A DNA stretch of 54,591 bases from CAZJHX01 sp964545715 (GTDB lineage Bacteria > Myxococcota_A > UBA9042 > GCA-2863065). The position numbers and the translations under genes are program-made. The stretch covers positions 1 to 54,591 of the forward strand of contig CAZJHX010000068.1 in NCBI GenBank assembly GCA_964545715.1, read 5' to 3'. This document shows, one piece after another, positions 22,741-30,619 of the stretch. How positions within the stretch are numbered: position 1 is the first letter of the stretch; every line of letters starts with the position of its first letter. The notes beneath the pieces were generated by a model, which saw nothing but the letters and a program-made list of their open reading frames with translations, made no database searches and was not told where the DNA came from.

Positions 22741-25053
22741 ATGCAAGTTCGCTGCCCACGGTGTTCGACCGTGCAGGCGCTCGCGCAAGCGCCGGGCCCC
22801 GGCGAAGTGGCCGAGTCGGCGTGCACCGAGTGCGGCAAGATGTTTCGCGTGAAGGGCCCTCAGCAGGGTCCTGGCCGCACCATCAGCAACCCCGGCCTGG
22901 CGCGCCTGAAACAGAAGCCGACCCAGTGGCAGGTGCGCAAGCCGGACGGGGCGACCCTGCAGTTTCCGAGCTTGCAGCTCTTCCGCAAGTGGATCGGTGA
23001 CGGCGTCGTGACGCTGGACGACGAGATCTCTCGAAATGGTCATCAGTGGCGCGCCATCACCCAGATTCCGGAGCTGGTCGGGTTGTTCGAGCGGCTGGCG
23101 GCCAGCATGCCTGTCGGCGCGCCACCTGAGCTGCCGCCCGAGGCTCCGCCCGAGCTGCCGGATGACGGCTCGCCGCTGACCGCGGAGGTGATGCCCGCGG
23201 TCGACCTGTCCGACCTGGACGAGCTGGAGGTCGGCGACATGCCGACGCTGGATCTCCCGCTCCCGGATCCGGGTGACGCGGTCGTGGAGCCGGACGACCC
23301 GAGCTTCGGTAGTGCGCCCACGCTGGACGAGGAGCTGCCCGTGCCGACGGAGCAGCCCGCCGACGACGCGCCCGCCGAGTCAGCGCCCGTCGAGGCGCCG
23401 GTGGAAGAGTCCGCGCCGGAGGCTGTCGAGGAGGCCCCGGCTGTCGAGGAGGCCCCGGCCGTCGAGGACGACAAGCCGGCCCTGGACGCGGCGGCTCAAT
23501 CGACCGCCGACCAGGAGGCCGACGCCTTTTTGCAGGCGATGATGGACGCGCCGTCGACCACTGAGACTCCGGCGCCCGAGTCGTCGGCCGACAATCCGGA
23601 CGACGTGAGCACGCTGCAGGACTTCAAGCTGCCGGATAACTTTGAGTTCGACGACATCGAGATCGCCGACAGTCGCGACAGCTTGCCCCCCGCGCCAGAG
23701 GAGCCTGCCGCCGACGTAGAGCAGCCGCCGGCGCCCGACGAGGAAGAGCTCTCGCTTGAAGAGGAGATGGACCTGGCGGGCTCCACCCTCGAGATGAAGA
23801 TGCCTGACCAGTTTGAGCTGGGCCGCGCCATCGAGCTGGATCTGGCGAAGTCGATGCCGGCGATGGACAGCCAGACCGAGGTGCCCGAGCACGATCCGTT
23901 TGCGCTGACAGTCCCCGAGTTCAAGCTGAAGGGCGCGGAAGGTGACGCGGAGGCGCCCGAGGCAGGGGCGCAGGAGCCGTCGTCGGCGTCCATCGAGACC
24001 GGGGCCAAGCTCGACCCGGAGAAACACATCAAGCCCGTGCGGTCGACACGCAGCTTGTCCGCGGTGCGCCCGCTGCCCCTGACCAAGGACGAGACCGGGG
24101 ACCTGGGCAACGTCTGGGGCCGCCGCGTCATGGTGCTGCTGTTCCTGGCGGGCGTCGCAGCAGGCGGCGGATACTATTACTGGGACCACACGCGCAAGGT
24201 GGAGCCGACGTGGCCCGGCGTGGTCGCCCCAACCCTGGCGGCTGGTGGGCCCGCTGCCAGGAGCCAGCCGGTGGCGGTCACCGACCCAGGCGAGCCGGAT
24301 ACGGCTGAGAAGCCCGATCCGCCGGCCGCGTCGACCGGGGGCGAGGCGGTGGAGAAGCCGACCGCTGTCGCCGCGGCTCCGACGGCTGGTCCCGAGGGCG
24401 GCAAGGCGCCCGAGGTGGAGAAGCCGGGGGCGGCCCCCACGGAGCCCAAGCCCGCCGAGGTGGAGAAGCCGGCGACCAAGCCGGTGGAAGCCAAGGCCTC
24501 GTCCAAACCGGCGCCCAAGAAGCCTGCCGCAAAGCCGACGGCCAAAAAGCCGGCCCCGAAGAAGCCGGCCCCGAAGAAGCCGGCTCCGAAGAAGCCCGCT
24601 CCGAAGAAGCCCGAGCCGAAGAAGCCGGAGCCGAAGAAGCCGGCTCCGAAGAAGCCGGAGCCGAAGAAGCCGGAGCCCAAAGCCCCTGACACGTACGACG
24701 GTCTGATGTCTGCCGCCCGCTCGGCGCAGAAGACTGGCGCCTCGAAGCGCGCGCTGTCGTACCTGAAGGCGGCGGCCAAGATGAACCCGCGCAGTGTGGA
24801 GCCCGTCGCCAAGATGGGCTGGGCCTATCTGCGCATGGGTAATGCGACCGAAGCCATCCTGAAGTTCCAGGAGGCGAAACAGAAAAACCCCGGTTACCGG
24901 GATACTTACATTGGCCTCGCCAAAGCCATGGAGCGAGCCGGGCGAAAGGGGGACGCTATTGCGGTGTATCGCCAATACCTGCGGATGTGTCCCAACTGTC
25001 GCAAGGCCAAAGGCGTGCGCGCCTCACTGATGCGCCTGGGGGCGGAGCCCTGA
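22741..25053 (+). CDS. Zinc-ribbon (MJ0042-type), GYF-like, single-pass protein with TPR tail
   Basis: A 770-residue protein. The N-terminus VRCPRCSTVQAL ... CTECGKMFRVKG is an MJ0042-type zinc ribbon. It is followed by QWQVRKPDGATLQFPSLQLF ... EISRNGHQWRAI, the same GYF-like module as the upstream gene, then a ~300-residue acidic region rich in Glu/Ala/Pro, a membrane helix (VMVLLFLAGVAAGGGYYYW near 465), a long KKPAPKKPEP repeat and a C-terminal TPR-like region (SYLKAAAKMNPRSVEPVAKM). Cytoplasmic sensor-like and periplasmic TPR ends joined by one membrane pass suggest an envelope scaffold, possibly in polarity or motility. That is an inference from architecture. Confidence 0.78.
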   Translation: MQVRCPRCSTVQALAQAPGPGEVAESACTECGKMFRVKGPQQGPGRTISNPGLARLKQKPTQWQVRKPDGATLQFPSLQLFRKWIGDGVVTLDDEISRNGHQWRAITQIPELVGLFERLAASMPVGAPPELPPEAPPELPDDGSPLTAEVMPAVDLSDLDELEVGDMPTLDLPLPDPGDAVVEPDDPSFGSAPTLDEELPVPTEQPADDAPAESAPVEAPVEESAPEAVEEAPAVEEAPAVEDDKPALDAAAQSTADQEADAFLQAMMDAPSTTETPAPESSADNPDDVSTLQDFKLPDNFEFDDIEIADSRDSLPPAPEEPAADVEQPPAPDEEELSLEEEMDLAGSTLEMKMPDQFELGRAIELDLAKSMPAMDSQTEVPEHDPFALTVPEFKLKGAEGDAEAPEAGAQEPSSASIETGAKLDPEKHIKPVRSTRSLSAVRPLPLTKDETGDLGNVWGRRVMVLLFLAGVAAGGGYYYWDHTRKVEPTWPGVVAPTLAAGGPAARSQPVAVTDPGEPDTAEKPDPPAASTGGEAVEKPTAVAAAPTAGPEGGKAPEVEKPGAAPTEPKPAEVEKPATKPVEAKASSKPAPKKPAAKPTAKKPAPKKPAPKKPAPKKPAPKKPEPKKPEPKKPAPKKPEPKKPEPKAPDTYDGLMSAARSAQKTGASKRALSYLKAAAKMNPRSVEPVAKMGWAYLRMGNATEAILKFQEAKQKNPGYRDTYIGLAKAMERAGRKGDAIAVYRQYLRMCPNCRKAKGVRASLMRLGAEP
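24541..24678 (+). repeat. 15-bp tandem repeats encoding KKPAP/KKPEP
   Basis: Units of the type CCGAAGAAGCCGGCC/GAG repeat in frame about nine times. They encode a Lys/Pro spacer, likely an extended rod crossing the periplasm or peptidoglycan, as in TonB-like linkers. Confidence 0.85.
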
Positions 25054-25068
25054 CACTCAGGAGAGACA

Positions 25069-25365
25069 ATGTCAGAGATCGATGAATTGACCGTTGCGTT
25101 CGAGGATGGCGGTGTCGAGGTCGTCAAAGAGCTGGACAAGGAGATCCTGTCCAAGGGTTCTTGGACGACGATCGCCTTTCTCTACCAGGACTTTGATGGC
25201 AAGACCGGTGACTACGGCAAGCCCAAGATCACGCTGCGCCGCTATCGCAAGATGCGCGGTCAGTACCGCCAGCAGAGCAAGTTCAACATCAGCAGCATCA
25301 AGCAGGCGACCAAGATCCGCGAGGTGCTCGACAAGTGGGTCAAGTCCCACGGCGAGAAAGCCTAG
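25069..25365 (+). CDS. Conserved hypothetical small protein
   Basis: A 98-residue soluble protein; ATG 25069 follows a strong AGGAGA. It is charged (EDGGVEVVKELDKEILSKG, ITLRRYRKMRGQYRQQSKF) with no Cys, membrane or signal segment. I believe similar short proteins are widespread in related bacteria but cannot name a function. It lies 15 nt downstream of the zinc-ribbon/TPR gene and is probably in that operon. The stop shares CTAG with the convergent hydrolase. Confidence 0.8.
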   Translation: MSEIDELTVAFEDGGVEVVKELDKEILSKGSWTTIAFLYQDFDGKTGDYGKPKITLRRYRKMRGQYRQQSKFNISSIKQATKIREVLDKWVKSHGEKA

Positions 25366-26108
25366 CCTCGTTCTTCGGTCAGAAAAGCCAGCGCGATCTC
25401 ATTGAAGCGCTCGGGATCCTCTTCGTGGGCACAGTGTCCGCAGTGGGAGAGGACCTCCAGTCGTGACGTGGGTAGCGTGCGATTCAGGATCAGTCCGGCC
25501 TTCAGCGGGACCAGGCGGTCGTGCCGGCCCCAGATGAGCTGCACCGGCCGCTCGATCTTGTGCAGGTTTTCGAAGATCTGCTGCAGGCCCGGCTGCAGCT
25601 CGCGGATGACGTGAACGGCTGCTTTGATGGTGCCCTTTTGGCGCAGCGGGCTCATGAACCACTCCATATAGTGGCGGTCGATCGGCAGCGCTCGATAGGC
25701 GAGCGTGCGCAGCAGCAGCTGAAAGACCCAGGGGCGCCCAAAGGTGCGGTAGACGGGCGCCAGGATGCCGCTTTGCACGGCCATGATGCGGTCGATGGAG
25801 CGCATCACGGGCACCGCGGCGGCGTCGACCAGGATCAGGCGGTCGACCCGGTGAGGCTCGTCCAGCGTCAGGCGCAGCGAGACCGCGCCGCCCAGGGAGT
25901 TGCCCACCAGGTGAAACCTGTCGATTCCGAGCTTATCCAACAGCCGGCTGACAAAGCGCGCCAGCGCCCCGATGGAGTAGTCGTCCGCATTGCGTCCGCT
26001 CCAGCCGTGGCCCTTTTGGCAGACCGCCAGAACGCGAAAGTGCTGACTGAGCGCGTCGAGGTTGAAGCGCCAGGCCCAGCTTGAGACCAGAATGCCGTGT
26101 AGAAGCAC
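25362..26108 (-). CDS. Alpha/beta hydrolase (true start upstream, no canonical start codon)
   Basis: From GTG 26108 the product is 248 residues with LLHGILVSSWAWRF (oxyanion), GNSLGG (nucleophile Ser), GRHDRLVP (Asp) and CGHCAHEEDP (His), a full catalytic set. GTG 26108 falls inside the first core strand. In frame upstream, 26109-26207 reads SRYISVDGVDAHYVDTGGD, then RPVVV, the normal N-terminus of this fold, so translation must begin earlier. But there is no ATG, GTG or TTG before the TAA of the cold-shock gene (26211-26213); only CTG at 26208-26210 abuts it. The substrate is unknown. Confidence 0.85.
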   Translation of the reverse strand: MLLHGILVSSWAWRFNLDALSQHFRVLAVCQKGHGWSGRNADDYSIGALARFVSRLLDKLGIDRFHLVGNSLGGAVSLRLTLDEPHRVDRLILVDAAAVPVMRSIDRIMAVQSGILAPVYRTFGRPWVFQLLLRTLAYRALPIDRHYMEWFMSPLRQKGTIKAAVHVIRELQPGLQQIFENLHKIERPVQLIWGRHDRLVPLKAGLILNRTLPTSRLEVLSHCGHCAHEEDPERFNEIALAFLTEERG

Positions 26109-26210
26109 GACTACGGGGCGGTCCCCTCCGGTGTCGACATAGTGCGCGTCGACACCGTCGACACTGATGTATCGACTTCGGGGATGCCAGCCGGGTCGTG
26201 TACCGCTCAG

Positions 26211-26438
26211 TTACGCAGCGGCGTCGACGTCCAGCTTTTTCATGACGTTGGCGGCGTACAAGCCCTTGGGGCCTTCGACCAGATCAAAGACAACTGCTTG
26301 TCCCTCGTGCAGCGATTTAAAGCCGTCCTGACCTATCACGCTATAATGAACGAAGATGTCAGTGTCCGGGTCCTCATCGGTGTTGAGGAAGCCATACCCT
26401 TTCGTGTCACTGAACCACTTCACGCGACCGCTATTCAT
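26211..26438 (-). CDS. Cold-shock domain protein
   Basis: A 75-residue CSD protein that would bind single-stranded RNA/DNA. RNP1 appears as KGYGFLN and RNP2 as DIFVHYS, with an extended acidic loop DEDPDTD between them. ATG 26438 follows GGGGG with good spacing. The tail KKLDVDAAA is atypical. Its TAA stop is directly followed in the same frame by the alpha/beta hydrolase coding sequence. Confidence 0.93.
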   Translation of the reverse strand: MNSGRVKWFSDTKGYGFLNTDEDPDTDIFVHYSVIGQDGFKSLHEGQAVVFDLVEGPKGLYAANVMKKLDVDAAA

Positions 26439-26557
26439 CTATTCCCCCGTGCAAGCCTACAGATACGTCGTCCGGATCCTTCCTGGAGCCGCGTGGCTAT
26501 AGATTCTCGAGATTCCCCCAAACCTCGAGTCTCAATGGGTATCATCGGCGGCGAAGA

Positions 26558-27874
26558 ATGGTCAAGGTAGAAAACGGCGATACGATTTGTGCGCTGGCGA
26601 CCAGTGCGCGATCTGGCGGGGTCGGCATCATTCGCTTGAGCGGGGCGCGGGCGCTGTCTGTGGGGCGCACTCTCGCGCCTGATCTCCACAGCGTCGATCC
26701 GCACCGCCTGCACTACACCCGATTTGTTGATTCCGACGGCAAACAAATCGACGACGGATACCTGGCGTTTATGCCGGGACCGCGCAGCTACACGGCCGAG
26801 GATGTGGTCGAGCTGCACGGCCATGGGGGGCCTGTGAATCTGCGCCGGCTGCTGGAGGCTGTCACGGCCGCCGGCGCCCGTCCCGCTCAGCGCGGGGAGT
26901 TCACGCTGCGCGCATTTTTGAACGGGCGCATCGACCTCTCGCAGGCTGAGGCGGTGCTGGACGTGGTGCAGGCGCGGACCGAGACCGCGCTGGACATCGC
27001 CCACGATCAGCTGCGCGGCGGGCTTGGGGAGGCCGTACGCGGCGCTCTGAGCGCGTTGTTGGACGTGTTGGCCCGGCTGGCGGTCCAGATCGACTTTGTG
27101 GACGAGGACCTGGGTGATGTCCATCACGAGAGCTTTGCGCCCGCGCTGTCCGCGGTTCGGGCCCGGGTCCAGGCGCTGTCGGCCACCTTCTCCCAGGGGC
27201 GGGTGCTGCGTGATGGAGCGCGCGTGGTGCTGGTGGGTCCGCCCAACGCCGGCAAGTCCAGCCTGTTCAACGCCATCCTCAAGCAGGCGCGGGCCATCGT
27301 GACGGACGTGCCCGGCACGACGCGCGACTTTCTGGAGGAGACCGCCGACTTGGGCGGCGTGGCTGTCACTTTGGTGGATACCGCCGGCCTCCGCGAGACA
27401 GATGATCAGGTCGAAGCGGCGGGCGTCGAGCGCACCGTGGCCGTGGCGCAGGACGCCGATTTGATTTTGGCCCTGACGGACTGCCGGACCGCGCCCGAGC
27501 CCCTGCCGTCCGAGCTGGACGCAGCCCGCGTGCTGGCGGTGCGCACCAAGGCCGATTTGGGCGACGGCGACGTCAGCACAGTTACGAGCGCGGGTCTGGC
27601 CGGCCTGTTGGAGACGGTGCGGGAGCGTGTGTTGCCTGAGGGGGCAGTTGCGGTCGACCATGTCGTGGTGACCTCGGCGCGCCACCATCAGGCGCTGATC
27701 GCGGCCGGCGAGGCGATCGAGCACGCGATCGCCGCCAGCGAGAGCGCCCAGCCGCCCGAGTTGGTGGCCGTGGACGTTCAAGAGGCCGTGACACAGCTCG
27801 GCCTGGTCGTGGGCGAAACCACGACGGACGATCTGCTCGACCGCATCTTCAGTGAGTTCTGTATCGGAAAATAA
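26558..27874 (+). CDS. mnmE: tRNA uridine-34 5-carboxymethylaminomethyl modification GTPase MnmE
   Basis: A 438-residue MnmE (TrmE). With MnmG it modifies U34 of certain tRNAs. The N-terminal formyl-THF-binding domain begins DTICALATSARSGGVGIIRLSG. The G domain has G1 GPPNAGKSS, G2/G3 GTTRDFLEE and DTAGL, and G4 as TKAD rather than NKxD. The C-terminal FCIGK end with the essential Cys is intact. The start is ATG 26558. MnmG is not adjacent. The stop is 15 nt from the convergent PilZ gene. Confidence 0.97.
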   Translation: MVKVENGDTICALATSARSGGVGIIRLSGARALSVGRTLAPDLHSVDPHRLHYTRFVDSDGKQIDDGYLAFMPGPRSYTAEDVVELHGHGGPVNLRRLLEAVTAAGARPAQRGEFTLRAFLNGRIDLSQAEAVLDVVQARTETALDIAHDQLRGGLGEAVRGALSALLDVLARLAVQIDFVDEDLGDVHHESFAPALSAVRARVQALSATFSQGRVLRDGARVVLVGPPNAGKSSLFNAILKQARAIVTDVPGTTRDFLEETADLGGVAVTLVDTAGLRETDDQVEAAGVERTVAVAQDADLILALTDCRTAPEPLPSELDAARVLAVRTKADLGDGDVSTVTSAGLAGLLETVRERVLPEGAVAVDHVVVTSARHHQALIAAGEAIEHAIAASESAQPPELVAVDVQEAVTQLGLVVGETTTDDLLDRIFSEFCIGK

Positions 27875-27889
27875 AGAGAGGGAGGACCT

Positions 27890-28255
27890 TTAGGCGGCTT
27901 CTTGCTCGACACCCAGGTCGGACTCCAGCAGGCCCGCGATATAGCGGCTGAGCTCGTCCAGGTCACAGTCGTCGACCTGCACGAACTGAACGCCCATGCC
28001 GGCGGGTCCGTCGTCGCCGTTCTTGACCCAGCACACCCGACCGACGGCCTTGATGGCGGCTCCACCCGAATCCCCGGGCAGCGCAAAACGCAGCATGACC
28101 ATGGCGCCCGGCGGTTCGGGCATGGCGGTGCGGATGAAGCACCCGCCGAACGACAGGTTGTTCAACAGCATCTCGTTGAAATCGGCGGCTTCCTCGCGGG
28201 AGAGGACGCCCTCGATCTCTACGTGGACTCTCTCATGTGCTCGCGTCTCACTCAT
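27890..28255 (-). CDS. PilZ-domain c-di-GMP-binding protein
   Basis: A 121-residue single PilZ domain. Both c-di-GMP motifs are present: RxxxR as RAHER at the N-terminus and (D/N)xSxxG as NLSFGG. VGRVCWVKNGDDGPAGMGVQFV completes the barrel. ATG 28255 follows AGGTGA. It is the last gene of a three-gene minus operon (aminotransferase-like, lipoprotein, PilZ), and its ribosome site overlaps the end of the lipoprotein gene. A c-di-GMP effector of motility or envelope function is likely. Confidence 0.9.
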   Translation of the reverse strand: MSETRAHERVHVEIEGVLSREEAADFNEMLLNNLSFGGCFIRTAMPEPPGAMVMLRFALPGDSGGAAIKAVGRVCWVKNGDDGPAGMGVQFVQVDDCDLDELSRYIAGLLESDLGVEQEAA

Positions 28256-28262
28256 CCGGGCT

Positions 28263-28898
28263 TCACCTTATGATCGTGTCCGCCGGCGTCTCGTCGATCT
28301 CCATAACGAGCCACTCCAGGCCGCGCCGGTTGAGGACGATCTTCCAGATCGGTCCGGTTGTCCTGCCGTCGCCGGCCTGCTCGATGTCCGGATGGCGGTA
28401 TTTGACGACATACAGTCGCTGGTTCTCCGTCACCACGGTCACCCCTGCAGACGGCTTGGTTCGGTCAGCCGGGTCTACTATCCGATCGCTCCACCCGAGC
28501 CAGCCATTAAGCCATTTGTCGATGTCTTCACGTCGCTCTCCCAGCTTTCGGTCCAGGAACATCTGCGCCCATGTGTCGCCATGCCGCTTGCCGTTGTGGA
28601 TGAGCGCCGCCGTATTGACGAATGGCCGCACAGCGTCGAGGCCTTTGCGATTCAAGACCGCGTCCAGGAAGCCCTGCAGGGCGTCGGATGCGGTGTTGCA
28701 GGACTCATTGCACCCGCCGACCAGGATCTCCCGCTTGATGCGCTCCGGCGCGGACGGCGGCTCGGGCAGCACGGGCGGTGGCGTCAGCGTCTGTTTAACC
28801 GGGTTCAGCCGCTCGGGCTCAGGCTTCTCGGCGGTGGGAGCTTCGGGCTTGGGCTTGCAGCCCGTGGACAGGATCACAGCGATGAGCAGAAAACGCAT
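28263..28898 (-). CDS. Lipoprotein, unknown function
   Basis: A 211-residue lipoprotein: a short signal RFLLIAVILSTGC gives the lipobox, followed by a Pro/Glu-rich linker and a globular domain with a CNESC pair (near 63-67) and repeated Trp motifs (KWLNGWLGWSDRIVD, PIWKIVLNRRGLEWLVME). The pattern fits a small NTF2- or DUF-type periplasmic fold, not identified. It lies between an aminotransferase-like gene (9 nt) and PilZ (7 nt). Confidence 0.78.
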   Translation of the reverse strand: MRFLLIAVILSTGCKPKPEAPTAEKPEPERLNPVKQTLTPPPVLPEPPSAPERIKREILVGGCNESCNTASDALQGFLDAVLNRKGLDAVRPFVNTAALIHNGKRHGDTWAQMFLDRKLGERREDIDKWLNGWLGWSDRIVDPADRTKPSAGVTVVTENQRLYVVKYRHPDIEQAGDGRTTGPIWKIVLNRRGLEWLVMEIDETPADTIIR

Positions 28899-28907
28899 CG
28901 CGGAAGT

Positions 28908-29387
28908 CTACCAGTCCACCAGGCCTTCGGGCACATGCCCTTCGATCAGCACCGCGTCGCGCCACGACCACTCGGTGGAGCCCTGGACCCGCGGGTCGTT
29001 CAGGCGGGTCGCGGTCTCGGCGGACGGCACGCCGGGCACCCTGAGCCATGTCAGCTTAGCGCCGTCGCGTCGCACGTCGCTCAATACGTGGACACCGGCC
29101 GCATGGGCCTCCTGCGCACGTTCAGGATCGGGGTGGGTGCCGGTCGGCCAGCTCGGAGACGGCAGATAACACCACCGCGTCTTCGGAGCGGCGAGCACGG
29201 CGCGCCAGCCGCCCGGATCGATCCGGAACTCATGGTCGCGCCCGGCGTCCACATAGCTGGCGCCGCAGGCCACAATTGCCTCCAGGACAGCCGGGTCCGT
29301 CGGGTTGGCGACAGCCACGTGATCACCCGGTTGCAGCAGGTCGGCCAGGCACCTCGCGACAGGTTCTATCAAATTGTGGGTTGCCAA
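28908..29387 (-). CDS. Truncated aminotransferase-like protein lacking the PLP lysine region
   Basis: A 159-residue protein from TTG 29387, which is preceded by a strong AGGAGG 5 nt upstream. The N-terminal pattern resembles the large domain of fold-type I aminotransferases: LADLLQPGDHVAVANPTDPA, GASYVDAGRDHEFRIDPGGW, WCYLPSPSWPTGTHPD, AAGVHVLSDV. The small domain and the Schiff-base Lys region are absent. The strong start signal and tight operon argue that it is expressed rather than a decaying pseudogene. It is divergent from the rhodanese-MoeB gene with only 29 bp between start codons. Confidence 0.6.
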   Translation of the reverse strand: MATHNLIEPVARCLADLLQPGDHVAVANPTDPAVLEAIVACGASYVDAGRDHEFRIDPGGWRAVLAAPKTRWCYLPSPSWPTGTHPDPERAQEAHAAGVHVLSDVRRDGAKLTWLRVPGVPSAETATRLNDPRVQGSTEWSWRDAVLIEGHVPEGLVDW

Positions 29388-29416
29388 CTCGCCCTCCTCG
29401 GCACCATATTTCCGCT

Positions 29417-30577
29417 ATGAGCTTCAGCGATTACCTATCGACGGCCAAAGCCAGCATCCGGGAGATCACACCCCAGCAGCTAGCTGACATAGCCGGTACC
29501 GCAGCCGTTGTCATCGATGTTCGGGAAAAGGACGAGCATGCCCAGGGCGTCGTGCCCGGCGCCAAGCTGGTGCCCCGGGGGCTGCTGGAGCTGAAGGTCG
29601 AGGGCCTGGTTCCGACAAAAGACACCGAAGTGGCTTTGTACTGCGCGGGCGGTGTGCGGTCGGCCCTGGCAGCGGTCAGCCTGCAACAGATGGGCTACAC
29701 CAACGTCTCGTCGGTGGCCGGCGGCTTCGGAAAATACGCGCAGGGCGGCCACAAAGTCGAGCTGCGCCGCAGCCTCAGCAACGAGCAGGCCGCGCGTTAC
29801 AGCCGGCACCTGCTCTTGCCCGAGGTGGGCGAGGCCGGCCAGCTCAAGCTGATCGACTCCAAGGTCCTGTGCATCGGTGCAGGCGGTCTCGGCAGCCCGG
29901 CGGCGCTGTACCTGGCGGCGGCCGGCATCGGCACCATGGGCATCATCGACGCGGACACCGTGGACCTGTCGAACCTGCAGCGACAGATCCTGCACACCGA
30001 AGATCGGGTCGGCGTGCCCAAGGTGGACTCGGCCGAGGCGACCCTGAAAGCGCTGAACAGCGCGATCACCATCAACAAATATCGCGAGCGCCTGACCAGC
30101 GAGAACGTGATGGAGCTGTTCGCCGAGTACGACGTGATCGTGGACGGCTGCGACAACTTCGCCACGCGGTACCTGACCAATGACGCCTGCGTGATGCTGA
30201 ACAAGCCCAACATCCACGGGTCCATCTTCCGCTTTGACGGGCAGGCGACCGTGTTCCAGCCCGGCAACGGCCCGTGTTATCGCTGCCTGTATCCGGAGCC
30301 GCCGCCACCCGGAATGGCACCGAGCTGCCAGGAGGCCGGCGTGCTGGGCGTGCTGCCCGGCGTGGTCGGCGTCATCCAGGCGATCGAGGCGATCAAGCTC
30401 ATCCTGGGCGTCGGTGATTCGCTGGCGGGCCGGCTGGTCACATTCGACGCACTGCGCATGGAATTTCGCGAGCTGCGCATTCGCCGGGACGCCGGCTGCC
30501 CCATGTGCGGTGACGAGCCGAGCATCACCGAACTCATCGATTACGAGGAGTTCTGCAGCATGGGTTCGCATCCCTAA
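29417..30577 (+). CDS. moeB: Rhodanese-MoeB/ThiF fusion sulfur-carrier adenylyltransferase
   Basis: A 386-residue E1-like enzyme. An N-terminal rhodanese domain (about 15-110) carries the active-site loop CAGGVRSA with catalytic Cys. The ThiF/MoeB domain follows: RHLLLPEVGEAGQ, ATP loop CIGAGGLGSPAA, DADTVDLSNLQRQILH, GCDNFATRYLTND and two CxxC zinc pairs (CYRC, CPMC). Such proteins adenylate and sulfurate the C-terminus of MoaD/ThiS-like carriers for molybdopterin, thiamine or thio-tRNA synthesis. In MOCS3/MoeZ the rhodanese domain is C-terminal; here it is N-terminal. ATG 29417 has no clear ribosome site. Confidence 0.92.
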   Translation: MSFSDYLSTAKASIREITPQQLADIAGTAAVVIDVREKDEHAQGVVPGAKLVPRGLLELKVEGLVPTKDTEVALYCAGGVRSALAAVSLQQMGYTNVSSVAGGFGKYAQGGHKVELRRSLSNEQAARYSRHLLLPEVGEAGQLKLIDSKVLCIGAGGLGSPAALYLAAAGIGTMGIIDADTVDLSNLQRQILHTEDRVGVPKVDSAEATLKALNSAITINKYRERLTSENVMELFAEYDVIVDGCDNFATRYLTNDACVMLNKPNIHGSIFRFDGQATVFQPGNGPCYRCLYPEPPPPGMAPSCQEAGVLGVLPGVVGVIQAIEAIKLILGVGDSLAGRLVTFDALRMEFRELRIRRDAGCPMCGDEPSITELIDYEEFCSMGSHP

Positions 30578-30588
30578 AAATTGTTTAC

Positions 30589-30617
30589 CGCCGTCCGGAC
30601 CAATAAACTGGACGGCG
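30589..30617. promoter_or_regulatory. Inverted repeat abutting a start codon
   Basis: CGCCGTCC (30589-30596) pairs with GGACGGCG (30610-30617) around a 13-nt loop. It ends 2 nt before the ATG at 30620 and includes the ribosome-binding region, so in RNA it could hide the start. It could also serve as terminator of the preceding gene, though no T-run follows. Confidence 0.35.
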
Positions 30618-30619
30618 CC

